In this document: positions 9,398 through 20,747 of the stretch, piece by piece | How the letters are laid out: each line of letters starts with the position of its first letter | Position numbering within the stretch: the first letter of the stretch is position 1 | NCBI GenBank assembly: GCA_963814435.1 | Contig: CAWFCV010000013.1 | Span: 62,001 to 126,000 of the forward strand | Direction: 5' to 3' | DNA from: JAEUPI01 sp963814435 | Lineage (GTDB): Bacteria; Pseudomonadota; Gammaproteobacteria; Burkholderiales; Burkholderiaceae_C | Length of the DNA: 64,000 nucleotides | Notes under the pieces: generated by a model | Seen by the model: the letters and a program-made list of their open reading frames with translations, nothing else | Database searches by the model: none | Told to the model about the DNA's origin: nothing | Made by a program: the position numbers and the translations under genes

Positions 9398-9547
9398 GCA
9401 CACTGCGATCCGGCAGATCCCGAATTCGTGGTGGCGGCGGCGCATCAAACGCTGATGGCCGCACGCGTTATGCGCACGGCCATCAGCAAATCGTTCGCCG
9501 TCGGCTGCACCCGCGGCGTGCCGGCGTCAGGCAGGTATCGACCGGCT

Positions 9548-10028
9548 TCAGCGCGGGTCGTAGCGGCCGCCTTGCGGCTGACGGACCGGCGGGCCACGAC
9601 GATCATCTCGATCCCAGTGGCCGCGGTCGTCGCGCCACTGGTCACGCCACCCGTCGCGGTGATGACGGTGGTGCCGGTGCGACCAGCGGCCACCGACCCA
9701 GACCGGCGCGTACGCGACACGACGCGTCACGTACACAGGTGGCGGCGCATAGTAGACAGGCGCCGGTTCGTACACCACCGGTGCCGGTTCGTACACCACG
9801 CGCGGCGGTCCGTAAACCACCGGGGCCGGCGCATACACCACCGGCGCAGGCGCCACGATCACCGAAGACACGTACCGATTCGAGAACACGGTGCCGATCG
9901 AGGCTCCGGGACCGATCGGCGCCTGGATGCCGATGGACCAGTTCGACATCGCCGGCCCGCGCGGCGCCCGCGAACAACGCGGTGCTCAACGCTGCGGCGG
10001 CAATCAGACGGGTCTTGGTCGCAAACAT
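9548..10028 (-). CDS. secreted Pro/Val/Tyr-repeat protein, unknown function, one frameshift
   Basis: The ATG at 10028 has a strong AAGGAG ribosome site 6-8 bases upstream and encodes a signal peptide (MFATKTRLIAAAALSTALFA, ending GAARA). A +1 shift near 9955 then moves to MSNWSIGIQAPIGPGASIG. The middle is a run of about seven imperfect PAPVVYxPAPVVY-type repeats, and the tail is rich in His, Arg and Asp (HRHHRHHRDGW, RDDRGHWDRDDRRG). Similar repeat-plus-charged-tail exported proteins are common in Burkholderiales but have no known role; a structural or surface-associated protein is the best guess. It lies between the PAP2 gene and glnS, transcribed alone. Confidence 0.55.
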
Positions 10029-10211
10029 GGGTGTGCTCCTTGGTGTTTCACCGAGGCCGCCTGCGCGACCCCTGCCACCTTGAACGGCGCCGGGGCCCGT
10101 TCGGTTCACAACCGAGCCGACCGCCAATTCGTAAAGGCTTGTGGGCCGAGTCGATAGAATGGGTCTAAGTCCTTGTCACGCGCGGGTTTGTCGCCTGCGA
10201 GCCAGCATCCG

Positions 10212-12016
10212 ATGTCAGCGCACGCTCCCGAACAGCCGCCCGGCAAACCGGGCAATTTCTTACGCCAGGCGATCGAGCGTGACCTTGAGGCCGGCGTCTA
10301 CGCACCACGCCGGTTCGCCGGCACGCCGGGTGATGCGCAGCACCACGCGACAGCGCCGATCGATCCGGCGCGCATTCGCACGCGTTTTCCGCCCGAACCG
10401 AACGGCTACCTGCATGTCGGCCACGCCAAGAGCGTGTGCCTGAACTTCGGCCTCGCAGCCGACTACGGCGGCGTGTGCCATCTGCGCTTCGACGATACCA
10501 ACCCGGAGAAGGAAGAGCAGGAGTACGTCGACGCGATCATCGAGATGGTGCATTGGCTCGGCTGGAGCTGGGACGCGCACGGCATCAGCCATCTCTACTA
10601 CGCCAGCAACTACTTCGACTTCATGTACCGCGCCGCCGAGTACCTGATCGACGCCAGCCTGGCCTATGTGGACGAGCAGAGCGCGGAGGCGATGCGCGCC
10701 AGCCGCGGCGACTTCAACACGCCGGGCACCGACAGCCCGTACCGCAACCGCTCGCGCGCCGAGAACCTGGCGCGGTTCCGCGAAATGCGCGACGGCCGGC
10801 ACGCCGACGGAGCCATGGTGCTGCGCGCGCGCATCGACATGGCCTCGCCGAACATCAACCTGCGCGATCCGACGCTGTACCGCATCAAGCGCGCGACGCA
10901 CCACAACACCGGCGACCGCTGGTGCATCTACCCGATGTACACCTACGCGCACCCGATCGAGGACGCGCTGGAGAACATCACCCACAGCATCTGCACGCTC
11001 GAGTTCGAGGACCAGCGCCCGTTCTACGACTGGCTGCTCGAGTCGCTGGCCGCCGGCGGGCTGTTGCAGCGGCCGCTGCCGCGCCAGATCGAGTTCGGCC
11101 GGCTGAACCTGACCTACGTGATCACCAGCAAGCGCAAGCTCAAGCAGCTGGTCGACGAGGGCCATGTGCACGGCTGGGACGACCCGCGTCTGCCGACGCT
11201 GGCCGGCATGCGCCGGCGCGGCTACACGCCCGCCAGCATCCGCAAGATGGCCGACGACACCGGCGCCAGCAAGACCAACATCTGGGTCGACTACTCGGTG
11301 CTCGACATCGCGTTGCGCGAAGACCTCGAGGGTCAGGCCGCGCGTGCGATGGCCGTGCTGGACCCGCTGGAGCTCAAGCTCGTCAATTGGGCCGAGCTGT
11401 TCGGCCACGATGCGCACCGCGAGCCGTGCAAGGCGCCGGTGCACCCGCAGCAGCAGCGATCGCGGCGAGCGCACGTTCGCGCTGGGCCCGCGGGTCTGGA
11501 TCGAACGCGACGACTTCGCCGAGGTGCCGGCCAAGGGCTTCTTCCGCCTCTTTCCCGGCAACAGGGTCCGCCTGAAGTACGGCATGGTGGTCGAATGCAC
11601 CGGCTGCGAGAAGGATGCGCAGGGCCGCGTCGAGCGCGGTGCTGGCCCGCGTGGTGCCCGACACCAAGAGCGGCACGCCCGGGGCGGATGCGGTGAAGGT
11701 CAAGGGCACGATCACCTGGGTCGGCGCGCAGCCGCTGGTCGAGGGCGGCGGCATCGCCGCGACGATCAACCTGTTCGATCGGCTGTTCACGCAGCCGCAG
11801 CCGGACGCGGGGGGCGGCGACTTCCTGCGCTGCCTCAACCCCCACAGCCTGACCGTGGCCCGAGGCTGGATCGAACCGTCGCTCGCCGGTGTGGGCCCCG
11901 AGCAGCGCTTCCAGTTCGAGCGCCATGGCTACTTCGTCGCCGACCGCGTGACACACAGACCCGAGGTGCCGGTCTTCAACCGGATCACCGGGTTGAAGGA
12001 CTCGTGGGCGAAGTAG
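10212..12016 (+). CDS. glnS: glutaminyl-tRNA synthetase, two frameshifts
   Basis: Charges tRNA-Gln with glutamine. Class I signatures are clear: RTRFPPEPNGYLHVGHAKS (HIGH motif, residues about 57-75), LRFDDTNPEKEEQEYVD, and VITSKRKLKQLV (KMSKS-like loop). The anticodon-binding barrel continues out of frame: ERTFALGPRVWIERDDFAEV after a +1 shift near 11455, and VLARVVPDTKSGTPGADAV after another near 11640. It ends with FNRITGLKDSWAK. Full length is about 600 residues, slightly long because of an N-terminal extension, as in other Burkholderiales. ATG at 10212 is chosen from conservation of the PGNFLRQAIERDLEAG segment. An essential gene, so both shifts must be artefacts. Confidence 0.9.
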
Positions 12017-12088
12017 CCGGACCCTGCAGCGTGGCGGGGCGCGCGCCGCGCCGCCACCCGATTCAGTCAGCCAACCGACGGAGAACCC

Positions 12089-12688
12089 GTGACCCTGAAG
12101 ATCACTTTGGTCGGATCGCGCTACTTCGGCGCCGCGGTACTCGACAAGCTGACCGAGGAGGACGTTCGCATCCTGCAGGTGGTGGCACCGGCTGCCGATG
12201 ACCGACTGGCCCAACGCGCCCGCGCGCTCGGCATCCCGGTGCAGGTGCAGCGCGACGCGAAGCACGTGCCCGCCGGCGAGATTGCCGACGGCACCGAGCT
12301 GATCGTCGCCGCGCACACGCATGCCCGCGTCGACCGCGACGCGTTGGCCAAGGCACCGCTGGGCGGCATTGGCTACCACCCGTCGCTGCTGCCGCGACAC
12401 CGCGGCATCGCGGCGGTGGAGTGGACCGTCCAATGCGGCGACCCGATCGCCGGCGGGTCGATCTACCACCTGGCCGAGCGCATGGACGCCGGAGCCATCG
12501 CGGCCCAGGAATGGTGCTTCGTCAGGCCGGGCGAGACCGCGCGCGAACTGTGGGAGCGAGCGCTCGCGCCGTTGGGCATCCGGCTGCTCGCGCAGGTCGT
12601 CGCCGAGGCGGCTGCCCACGGCCGCGTGCCGGCGCAGCCGCAGGACGAGCAGTTCGCCACCAAGGCACCGAGGCTTCAGCCCAGCTGA
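12089..12688 (+). CDS. formyltransferase-domain protein (Fmt/PurN-like, stand-alone)
   Basis: A 199-residue protein made only of a formyl_trans_N-type fold. GIGYHPSLLPRHRG carries the His of the HxSLLP active site, and GGSIYHLAERMDAGAIAAQEW supplies the downstream conserved Asp. It lacks the C-terminal domain of methionyl-tRNA formyltransferase. Related stand-alone proteins modify sugars or amino acids using 10-formyl-tetrahydrofolate; the acceptor here is unknown. The GTG start at 12089 follows glnS by 72 bases and they may be co-transcribed. Confidence 0.65.
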   Translation: MTLKITLVGSRYFGAAVLDKLTEEDVRILQVVAPAADDRLAQRARALGIPVQVQRDAKHVPAGEIADGTELIVAAHTHARVDRDALAKAPLGGIGYHPSLLPRHRGIAAVEWTVQCGDPIAGGSIYHLAERMDAGAIAAQEWCFVRPGETARELWERALAPLGIRLLAQVVAEAAAHGRVPAQPQDEQFATKAPRLQPS

Positions 12689-12845
12689 TTCGCGTCGTCG
12701 CGGCGGAATGAACGACCCCCTTCGACCGTAAACTGCGCGACCCGCAGGCTCGGAACGCCGTTGACCTCAACGCCACATCGCACGATGAGGGCCGACCGTC
12801 CGGATGCGGCGGACGATCCACAAACTCGAAACCGGAGATTCACCC

Positions 12846-13337
12846 ATGCAGATCACCAAACGCATTGCGGTCATGGCCGCCGCGTCATTCGTGCTGGCCG
12901 CAGGCAGCGTCGTCGCACAGGTGCCGCAATACGGCGCCAACGTGAACCTGGATGCGGCACACAAGGCCATTGCCGGCGCCATGGCTGAGGCGCGAAAGAT
13001 CAGCGTGCCGATGGCGGTGGCCGTGGTCGATACCGCTGGCCAGCTGGTGGCCTTCGAGCGGATGGACAACACGCAGACCGCCAGCATCGGCGTCGCGCAG
13101 GACAAGGCCGTCTCGGCGGCGATGTACCGCCGCCCCACCAAGGTCTTCCAGGATGCGCTGGCCGGCGGCGGTGCGGGTCTGCGCATCCTCACGCTGCGCG
13201 GCGCCAACGCCGTCGAGGGCGGCTTGCCGATCGTGGTCGACGGCAAGATCGTCGGCGCCATCGGCGTGTCCGGCGGCTCTGCCGAGCAAGATGGCGTGGT
13301 CGCCAAGGGCGGCCTCGACGCGCTCGCCGCCAAGTAG
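12846..13337 (+). CDS. exported GlcG/HbpS-family protein
   Basis: A 163-residue protein with a signal peptide (MQITKRIAVMAAASFVLAAG, cleaved near VVAQ) followed by one complete HbpS-like domain: LDAAHKAIAGAMAEARKI, MAVAVVDTAGQLVAFERMD, and the glycine-rich GGLPIVVDGKIVGAIGVSGG. The family includes haem-binding HbpS and GlcG of glycolate loci; proteins of this exported type are often found near oxidative or alcohol metabolism genes. No partner is adjacent, so ligand is unknown. GGAG precedes the ATG by 10 bases. Confidence 0.7.
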   Translation: MQITKRIAVMAAASFVLAAGSVVAQVPQYGANVNLDAAHKAIAGAMAEARKISVPMAVAVVDTAGQLVAFERMDNTQTASIGVAQDKAVSAAMYRRPTKVFQDALAGGGAGLRILTLRGANAVEGGLPIVVDGKIVGAIGVSGGSAEQDGVVAKGGLDALAAK

Positions 13338-13362
13338 ACGGCCCCGTGCGGCGAGCCCGGGC

Positions 13363-14016
13363 TCAGCGTCGCACGAGCAGACCGGCGGCCACCGCGGTGG
13401 CCGCCACGTTTTGCGCGACGCGCGCGTAGCCGCGCGCATTGGCGTGGATGGTGTCGGAGCGCAGTGCCTCGTCGGCCAGCACCTCCGACCAGCCCTGGCG
13501 CTGCAACGGCAGCTTCAGCGCCTCGGCGATCTCGCCATACAGCGGGTGGTCGCTCAGGGACCCGGTGAGCGCCGCCGTCGCGCTGGGCCGCGGTATCGCG
13601 ATCAACAGCACCTGCGCGCCGGCCGCACGCGCCAGCTCGCAGATCCGGCGCACATTGGCCCGCGTGTCGGCCTCGGGCAGGCGCCGCAGGAAGTCATTGC
13701 CCCCGATGCTCAGCAGCACCAGCACCGGCGCGTGTTCCTGCAGCAGCGCGGGCAGACGCTCCAGCGCCTGCGCCGAGGTATCGCCCGGCACACCGGCATT
13801 CGTGATGCGCCAGCCGGTCAGATCCGCCAGCACCGCCGGGTAGGCGGCCTCGCGCGCCGCGCCGGTGCCGAAGGTCAGCGAATCGCCCAGCGCCAGCACC
13901 GACGCGCCGGCCGCCACGGGTTGCGCCGTCGGTCTGGACTTGCCGCATCCGGCGCCCAACGCGATCGCACCCAGCGCCGTGAAGGTGACCCAGGCTTGCC
14001 GGCGCGTCCATCGCAT
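13363..14016 (-). CDS. SGNH/GDSL hydrolase (TesA-like arylesterase)
   Basis: Esterase/thioesterase of 217 residues. Block I is VLALGDSLTFGTGAA with the nucleophile Ser, block II Gly is NAGVPGDTSAQALERL, block III is SIGGNDFLRRLP, and block V is DTIHANARGYARVA with catalytic Asp and His. The N-terminus has two arginines before a hydrophobic stretch and a Cys (RRQAWVTFTALGAIALGAGC), so it is exported, possibly by Tat or as a lipoprotein with a poor lipobox. TesA-type enzymes cleave acyl thioesters, esters and lysophospholipids in the periplasm. It converges on the HbpS-like gene. Confidence 0.8.
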   Translation of the reverse strand: MRWTRRQAWVTFTALGAIALGAGCGKSRPTAQPVAAGASVLALGDSLTFGTGAAREAAYPAVLADLTGWRITNAGVPGDTSAQALERLPALLQEHAPVLVLLSIGGNDFLRRLPEADTRANVRRICELARAAGAQVLLIAIPRPSATAALTGSLSDHPLYGEIAEALKLPLQRQGWSEVLADEALRSDTIHANARGYARVAQNVAATAVAAGLLVRR

Positions 14017-14091
14017 GCCGGCAGTTTAGAAGCAGCGCGCCGCACGCGGCGGTCGATCACCGACAATGCGGGCCATGGTGTTCAACCGGTC

Positions 14092-14946
14092 GTGGAGTTC
14101 ACGCTGAACCGACTGATTCGGCCGATGGTCGCGCTCGCGCTGATCTGCCTGGGCCCGCTCGCACAGGCGATCGAGCTGCCGTTGGCGCAGGCGGTGCCCG
14201 GTGGCGTGGCCGTGCTGAAGCTCGGCGCATCGTCGGCGCGGCCGCAGGCCGAGGCGGCCAACGGCGTGCCGTTGCTGGTGGCGGGCGAGCCGAGCGGCTG
14301 GAGTGCGGTGGTCGGCATTCCGCTGAGCGCAAAACCGGGCCTCGAGGCGATCACGGTGCGCCGGGCCGGCCAGCCTGCGCGCAAGGTGAGCTACCGCATC
14401 GAGTCCAAGCAGTATGCCGAGCAGCGCCTGTCGGTGCCGCAGGCCAAGGTCGACCTGTCGCCGGAAGACCTGGCGCGCTACGAGCGCGAGCGCAGCCACC
14501 AGAGCCAGGTGATTGCCACCTTCAGCACCGAGTGGCCCAGCGACCTGTCGATGCGCCAGCCCACGCCGGGTGCGCGCTCGGGCTCGTTCGGCCTGCGCCG
14601 CGTGTTCAACGGCCAGGCGCGCAACCCGCACAGCGGCATGGACATCGCCGCCGACACCGGTACGCCGGTGGTGGCTGCCGCAGCCGGCCGCGTGATCGAC
14701 ACCGGCGACTACTTCTTCAATGGCAACACCGTCTGGATCGACCACGGCGCCGGCTTGCTGACGATGTACTGCCACCTGAGCGCGATCGACGTCAAGGTCG
14801 GCGATGCCGTCGCCGCGGGGGACCGCATCGGTGCGGTCGGCGCCACCGGGCGCGTGACCGGCGCGCACCTGCACTGGTCGGTGAGCCTGAACCGCACGAT
14901 GGTCGACCCCGCGCTGTTCCTGCGCGAGGCCGCGAGCGCGCGTTGA
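14092..14946 (+). CDS. exported M23-family metallopeptidase (LytM-type endopeptidase)
   Basis: Periplasmic peptidoglycan endopeptidase of about 284 residues. After a signal peptide ending GPLAQA there is a beta-rich N-terminal region, then the zinc site NPHSGMDIAADTGTPV (HxxxD) and GAHLHWSVSLNRT (HxH). NDTVWIDHGAGLLTMYCHL-like text between them is typical, here with NTVWIDHG. All zinc ligands are present, so it is predicted active rather than a degenerate EnvC-like activator. GTG at 14092 was chosen because it supplies the positively charged leader (NRLIRP) ahead of the hydrophobic core; ATG at 14125 would lack it. Confidence 0.8.
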   Translation: MEFTLNRLIRPMVALALICLGPLAQAIELPLAQAVPGGVAVLKLGASSARPQAEAANGVPLLVAGEPSGWSAVVGIPLSAKPGLEAITVRRAGQPARKVSYRIESKQYAEQRLSVPQAKVDLSPEDLARYERERSHQSQVIATFSTEWPSDLSMRQPTPGARSGSFGLRRVFNGQARNPHSGMDIAADTGTPVVAAAAGRVIDTGDYFFNGNTVWIDHGAGLLTMYCHLSAIDVKVGDAVAAGDRIGAVGATGRVTGAHLHWSVSLNRTMVDPALFLREAASAR

Positions 14947-15026
14947 ACGCCCCGCCGGGTCGACGCGGGGAAACGCTCGGGTGCCAGAATCGATCGAGTC
15001 GGTCGTCAACCACAAGGAGATCTGTC

Positions 15027-15464
15027 TTGAATCATCGACTGTCCATGCTGGCCGTGGGCCTGTTCGTCACCGCGTCGGCGTGGTCGCAGGCCGACGTGGC
15101 GGCCAAATCCGCCAAGGAACCCGGCGCCGTGACCACCGAGTCCGGGCTGGTCTACCGCGCGCTCACCGAGGGCAAGGGAGCCAGCCCGTCGGCCACCGAC
15201 ACGGTGCGGGTGCACTATCGCGGCACGCTGCCCGACGGCAAGGAGTTCGACAGCTCCTATTCGCGTGGCCAGCCGGCGGAGTTTCCGCTCAACCGCGTGA
15301 TCAAGTGCTGGACCGAGGGCGTGCAGAAGCTCAAGGTCGGCGGCAAGGCCAAGCTCACCTGTCCGCCGGGCATTGCGTATGGCGAGCGCGGCGCCGGCGG
15401 CGTGATCCCGCCCAATGCCACGCTGTTGTTCGAGGTCGAATTGCTCGGTATCGTGGGTCGGTAA
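15027..15464 (+). CDS. exported FKBP-type peptidyl-prolyl isomerase
   Basis: A 145-residue periplasmic foldase with one FKBP domain: DTVRVHYRGTLPDGKEFDSSYSRGQP, then FPLNRVIKCWTEGVQKLKVGG and CPPGIAYGERGAGGVIPPNATLLFEVEL, all canonical. A signal peptide (LSMLAVGLFVTASAWSQA) precedes it. The TTG start at 15027 is set by an AAGGAG site at 15014-15019 with seven-base spacing. It is upstream of msrB and msrA on the same strand, suggesting a periplasmic folding and repair group. Confidence 0.85.
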   Translation: MNHRLSMLAVGLFVTASAWSQADVAAKSAKEPGAVTTESGLVYRALTEGKGASPSATDTVRVHYRGTLPDGKEFDSSYSRGQPAEFPLNRVIKCWTEGVQKLKVGGKAKLTCPPGIAYGERGAGGVIPPNATLLFEVELLGIVGR

Positions 15465-15550
15465 CGGCCGCATCGGGCGCCGGGTGCAAGAAATCCGGAA
15501 CTGGATCGACCCATGCTGGTCCGAACCTTCCATCCAATGGTGAATTGCCC

Positions 15551-16033
15551 ATGACACGCCGCAACCTCTTCTCGCTTCTGGCCGCCGCAGGCCTGGCCTC
15601 CAAAGTCGATGCCGCGCCGGCGGCGAGCCCGCTGAAGATCGAACCGCTGCGCCTGACCGATGCGCAATGGAAGCAGCGCCTCACGCCGCAGCAGTACGCC
15701 GTGCTGCGCCAGGAGGCGACCGAGCGGCCCGGCAGCAGCGAACTCAATCACGAGAAGCGCAAGGGCCAGTTCGTCTGCGCCGGTTGCGACCTGCCGCTGT
15801 TCGAATCGGCGAACAAGTACGAAAGCGGCACCGGCTGGCCGAGCTTTCACACCGCGATCGCCGGCGCGATCGGCACCAAGACCGATTTCAAGCTGCTGCT
15901 GCCGCGCACCGAATACCACTGCGCGCGCTGCGAAGGGCATCAGGGCCATGTGTTCGACGACGGCCCGCGTCCGACCGGCAAGCGCTACTGCAACAATGGT
16001 GTCGCGCTGAAATTCGTTCCGGAGGTCGCGTGA
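15551..16033 (+). CDS. msrB: exported peptide-methionine (R)-S-oxide reductase
   Basis: Repairs methionine-R-sulfoxide in proteins. Zinc-binding pairs are CAGCDLPLF and CARCEGHQGHVF; the catalytic cysteine is in GKRYCNNGVALKF, matching the RYCxN motif. The N-terminus MTRRNLFSLLAAAGLASKVDA has a twin arginine and a hydrophobic run ending at an AxA-like site, so this MsrB is predicted to be exported, probably by Tat after folding with zinc. Most MsrB proteins are cytoplasmic. Its stop overlaps the msrA GTG start, so the two are coupled. Confidence 0.88.
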   Translation: MTRRNLFSLLAAAGLASKVDAAPAASPLKIEPLRLTDAQWKQRLTPQQYAVLRQEATERPGSSELNHEKRKGQFVCAGCDLPLFESANKYESGTGWPSFHTAIAGAIGTKTDFKLLLPRTEYHCARCEGHQGHVFDDGPRPTGKRYCNNGVALKFVPEVA

Positions 16034-16658
16034 AGAACCAGTTGATCCGCAGTCGGCCGCGCGCTGGCCGCAGGCGCCCTCGCGCTCACTTCGGCATTCG
16101 TCGTGGCGCAGACGCCGCCCACCGCCACCGCCAAGGCCACCTTCGCGGGCGGCTGCTTCTGGTGCGTGGAAGCCGACTTCGACAAGGTGCCGGGCGTCGT
16201 CAGCACGACCTCGGGCTACACCGGCGGCAAGGTGGCCAACCCGAGCTACGAGCAGGTGTCGTCCAAGCAGACCGGCCACGCCGAGGCGGTGGAGGTCGTG
16301 TTCGACCCGGCCAAGGTGAGCTATGAGCAGTTGCTCGAGAAGTTCTGGCGCAGCATCGACCCGACCACCAAGGACGCGCAGTTCTGCGACCACGGTTCGC
16401 CATACCGCACGGCGATCTTCGTGCACGACGCGGCGCAGCTGAAAGCGGCGCAGGCCTCGCTCGCCGCCCTGCAGAAGAGCAAGCCCTTCAAGGAGCCGAT
16501 CGTCACCGAGATCGTGATGGCCGGCCCCTTCTACGCGGCCGAGGACTACCACCAGGACTACTACAAGAAGAACCCGGTGCGCTACCAGTACTACCGTACC
16601 GGCCTGCGGCCGCGACGCGCGGTTGAAGCAGCTCTGGAACGACAAGTCCGGACACTGA
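16030..16658 (+). CDS. msrA: exported peptide-methionine (S)-S-oxide reductase, two frameshifts
   Basis: Repairs methionine-S-sulfoxide. The catalytic motif AGGCFWCVEADFDKV is intact, with GYTGGKVANPSYEQVSS and GHAEAVEVVFDP following. GTG at 16030 overlaps the msrB stop; a +1 shift near 16058 then restores a signal sequence (RALAAGALALTSAFVVAQ), making this the periplasmic partner of the exported MsrB. A second +1 shift near 16605 restores the normal tail RDARLKQLWNDKSGH with a stop at 16656-16658. Paired secreted MsrA and MsrB are an alternative to the MsrPQ periplasmic system, which is not in this window. Confidence 0.85.
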
Positions 16659-16721
16659 TGGTTTTCGCGCGCACGACGCGAACGCAGGCGGCGTAGAGTC
16701 CTCCGGCAGGAGGAGACGCCC

Positions 16722-18141
16722 TTGTCGACGAGCATCACCGTGCCGCTGTGGCTGGCACTGGCCATCGCGTTGCTGGCGCTGTGGGCGCTGCTCGACCGGC
16801 TGCTGATGCCCAGCGCGCGCTGGTTCATCCGCAGCCGTGCCAACAAGGTGCTCGAAGAGGTCGAGCGGCGGCTGCCGATCCACATCCGCCCGTTCCAGCA
16901 GGTGCGGCGCCAGGCGCTGATCGACCGGCTGGTGTTCGACGAGAAGGTGCAGCAGGCGGCGCGCGCGTTCGCCGACGCGCACCAGATGCCGCGCGAGGTG
17001 GCGCTCGGCCAGGTGCAGCGCTACGCGCGCGAGATCGTGCCCGCGTTCAACGCCTACATGTACTTCCGCATCGGCTACTGGATCGGCAAGAAGCTGTCGC
17101 AGTCGCTGTACCGCGTGCGCATCGGCTACACCGACGACGCGGGCTTGAACGCGATACCCGAGACCGCCACCGTGGTGTTCGTGATGAACCATCGCAGCAA
17201 CATGGACTACATCATCGCCTCGTACCTCGCTGCCGAGCGGGCTGCTCTGTCGTATGCCGTGGGCGAATGGGCGCAGGTGTGGGGCCTGCAGCAATTGATC
17301 CGCGCAATGGGCGCGTACTTCGTGCGCCGCAACTCCAAGGACGAGCTGTACCGCCGCGTGCTCGAGCGCTACATCGCGATGGCCACCGAGGCCGGCGTGA
17401 CGCAGGCGGTGTACCCCGAGGGCGGCCTGAGCCGCGACGGCCGCCTGCGCGAACCGCGCTTCGGCGTCATCGACTACATGCTGCGCGGCTTCCACCCGCA
17501 GGGCGAGCGCGACCTGGTGTTCGTGCCGCTGGGCCTGAACTACGACCGTGTGCTCGAAGACCGCACGCTGCTGCTCGGTGCCGACGCCCAGGCCCACAAA
17601 CCCGGGCCGCTGCGCGCACTCGGCAACACGCTCGGGTTCCTGGCCCATCAGCTCTGGCTGCTGCTGCGCAGCCGCTGGCACCGCATGGGCTACGCCTGCG
17701 TCAACTTCGGCACGCCGGTGTCGGTGCGCGCCTGGACGCTGCGAGCACGGTGTCGACTGGCACCAGCTCGACAAGACGGCCGCGCCAGGCCGCGGTGGCC
17801 GCACTCGGCCAGACACCTGATGGCGCAGGTGGGTGCGCTGGTGCCGGTGCTGCCGGTGCCGCTGGTGGCGACCGTGCTGCTGCGTGACCCGGCGCAGCGC
17901 CTGAGCGAATTCGACATCAAGTCGGCCGTGGCCGACGCTGGTGGGCCGGCTGGAGGCGCGCGGCGCCCGGCTTTACGTGCCGCGCAGCGACTGGGACTAT
18001 GCAGTGGGCGCCGGGCTGCGTATGCTCACGCTCAGGCATCTGGTCGACGAGACCGACGGCATGTTCGCGCCGCGCGCCGGCGAGCACGAAGTGCTTCGCT
18101 ACTACGCCAACTCGATCGTCCACCTGCTGGAGCCGGCCTGA
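16722..18141 (+). CDS. PlsB/PlsC-like glycerol-phosphate acyltransferase, several frameshifts
   Basis: Membrane-associated acyltransferase of about 470 residues. The catalytic block is VVFVMNHRSNMDYIIAS (HRSNMD), followed by GAYFVRRNSKDELYRRVLERY and QAVYPEGGLSRDGRLREP, a PlsB-like arrangement. An N-terminal membrane anchor (LWLALAIALLALWALLDRLL) is present. The TTG start at 16722 is supported by an AGGAGGAG site about eight bases upstream. The first 340 residues are intact; then at least four shifts between 17740 and 17940 break it, with GVDWHQLD, LMAQVGALVPVLPVPLVATVLL and the final LEARGARLYVPRSDWDYAVG in different frames. It probably starts phospholipid synthesis, or acylates another glycerol-type acceptor. 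Confidence 0.75.
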
Positions 18142-18237
18142 CGGCCAGCTGCGCTCGGCGGTCTTGGCTCAGCCCGGTCGGCGCGAGTCGATGCTGGCGC
18201 GTTTGACGGTGGTCCCGCAACGTTTCCGGAGGTGATC

Positions 18238-18692
18238 ATGCGAACCCTCATCGCCCTGGCGGCACTCGCGAGCCTCGGCCTGGGTGCCCACGCGGCCGGC
18301 ACCGTCACGGTGTCGTTCGTCGACCCGGACAAATACAGCCGACGCCGCCAACAGCCAGTTCGAAAGGCCGGCGACGCTGAAGACGCTCGAGGCCCATCTG
18401 CAGTACCTCGGCAAGCGCTACCTGGCCGATGGCCAGACGCTGAGCATCGAAGTGCTCGACGTGGACCTGGCCGGTGAGATGCGCCCGTCGCGCCGCACGG
18501 GCACCGAGATCCGCATCGCGCGCGGCGGTGCCGACTGGCCACGCATGAACGTGCGCTACGTGCTCGAGGGCGGCGGCCTGCCGACCCAGCGCGGCGAAGA
18601 GCGCATCGCCGACATGGACTACCAGCACCACATTCCGAACTACTCGAGCCGCGAGCCGCTGCGCCACGAGAAGCAGATGCTCGACACCTGGT

Positions 18693-18721
<29 letters not shown>
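18238..18721 (+). CDS. exported DUF3016-like protein, one frameshift
   Basis: Small exported protein of about 160 residues with a signal peptide (MRTLIALAALASLGLGAHAAG) and then VTVSFVDPDKYSDA, a DUF3016-type start. A +1 shift near 18340 leads to FERPATLKTLEAHLQYLGKRYLADGQTLSIEVLDVDLAGE, and the C-terminal REPLRHEKQMLDTWFKAKF is conserved in this family. Function is unknown. GGAGG precedes the ATG by five bases. Its last 29 bases overlap the end of the convergent ABC transporter gene. Confidence 0.65.
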
Positions 18722-20558
<1,837 letters not shown>

Positions 20559-20747
20559 CGCTGCCGTTGAGGTTGTCGGCCGAAGCCCGCGAGCGTAACG
20601 GATTCGCGCGCCGGTCACCGCCGTCACGTTCGATCACACGCCGGCGGCGGATTCAAGGACGCGCACTGGCGCAAGCCGCGTATACCGAGGCTCTCGCACA
20701 GGAGTCGCTCCGGCCGCGTCGGCCGGGATCCAGATCCAGGAGGCGTC

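Noticed and set aside
10139..10160. sigma70 promoter for glnS using TTGTGG and TAGAAT
   Set aside because: The spacing is only ten bases, far below the usual 16-18; the -10 may be real but no matching -35 was found.
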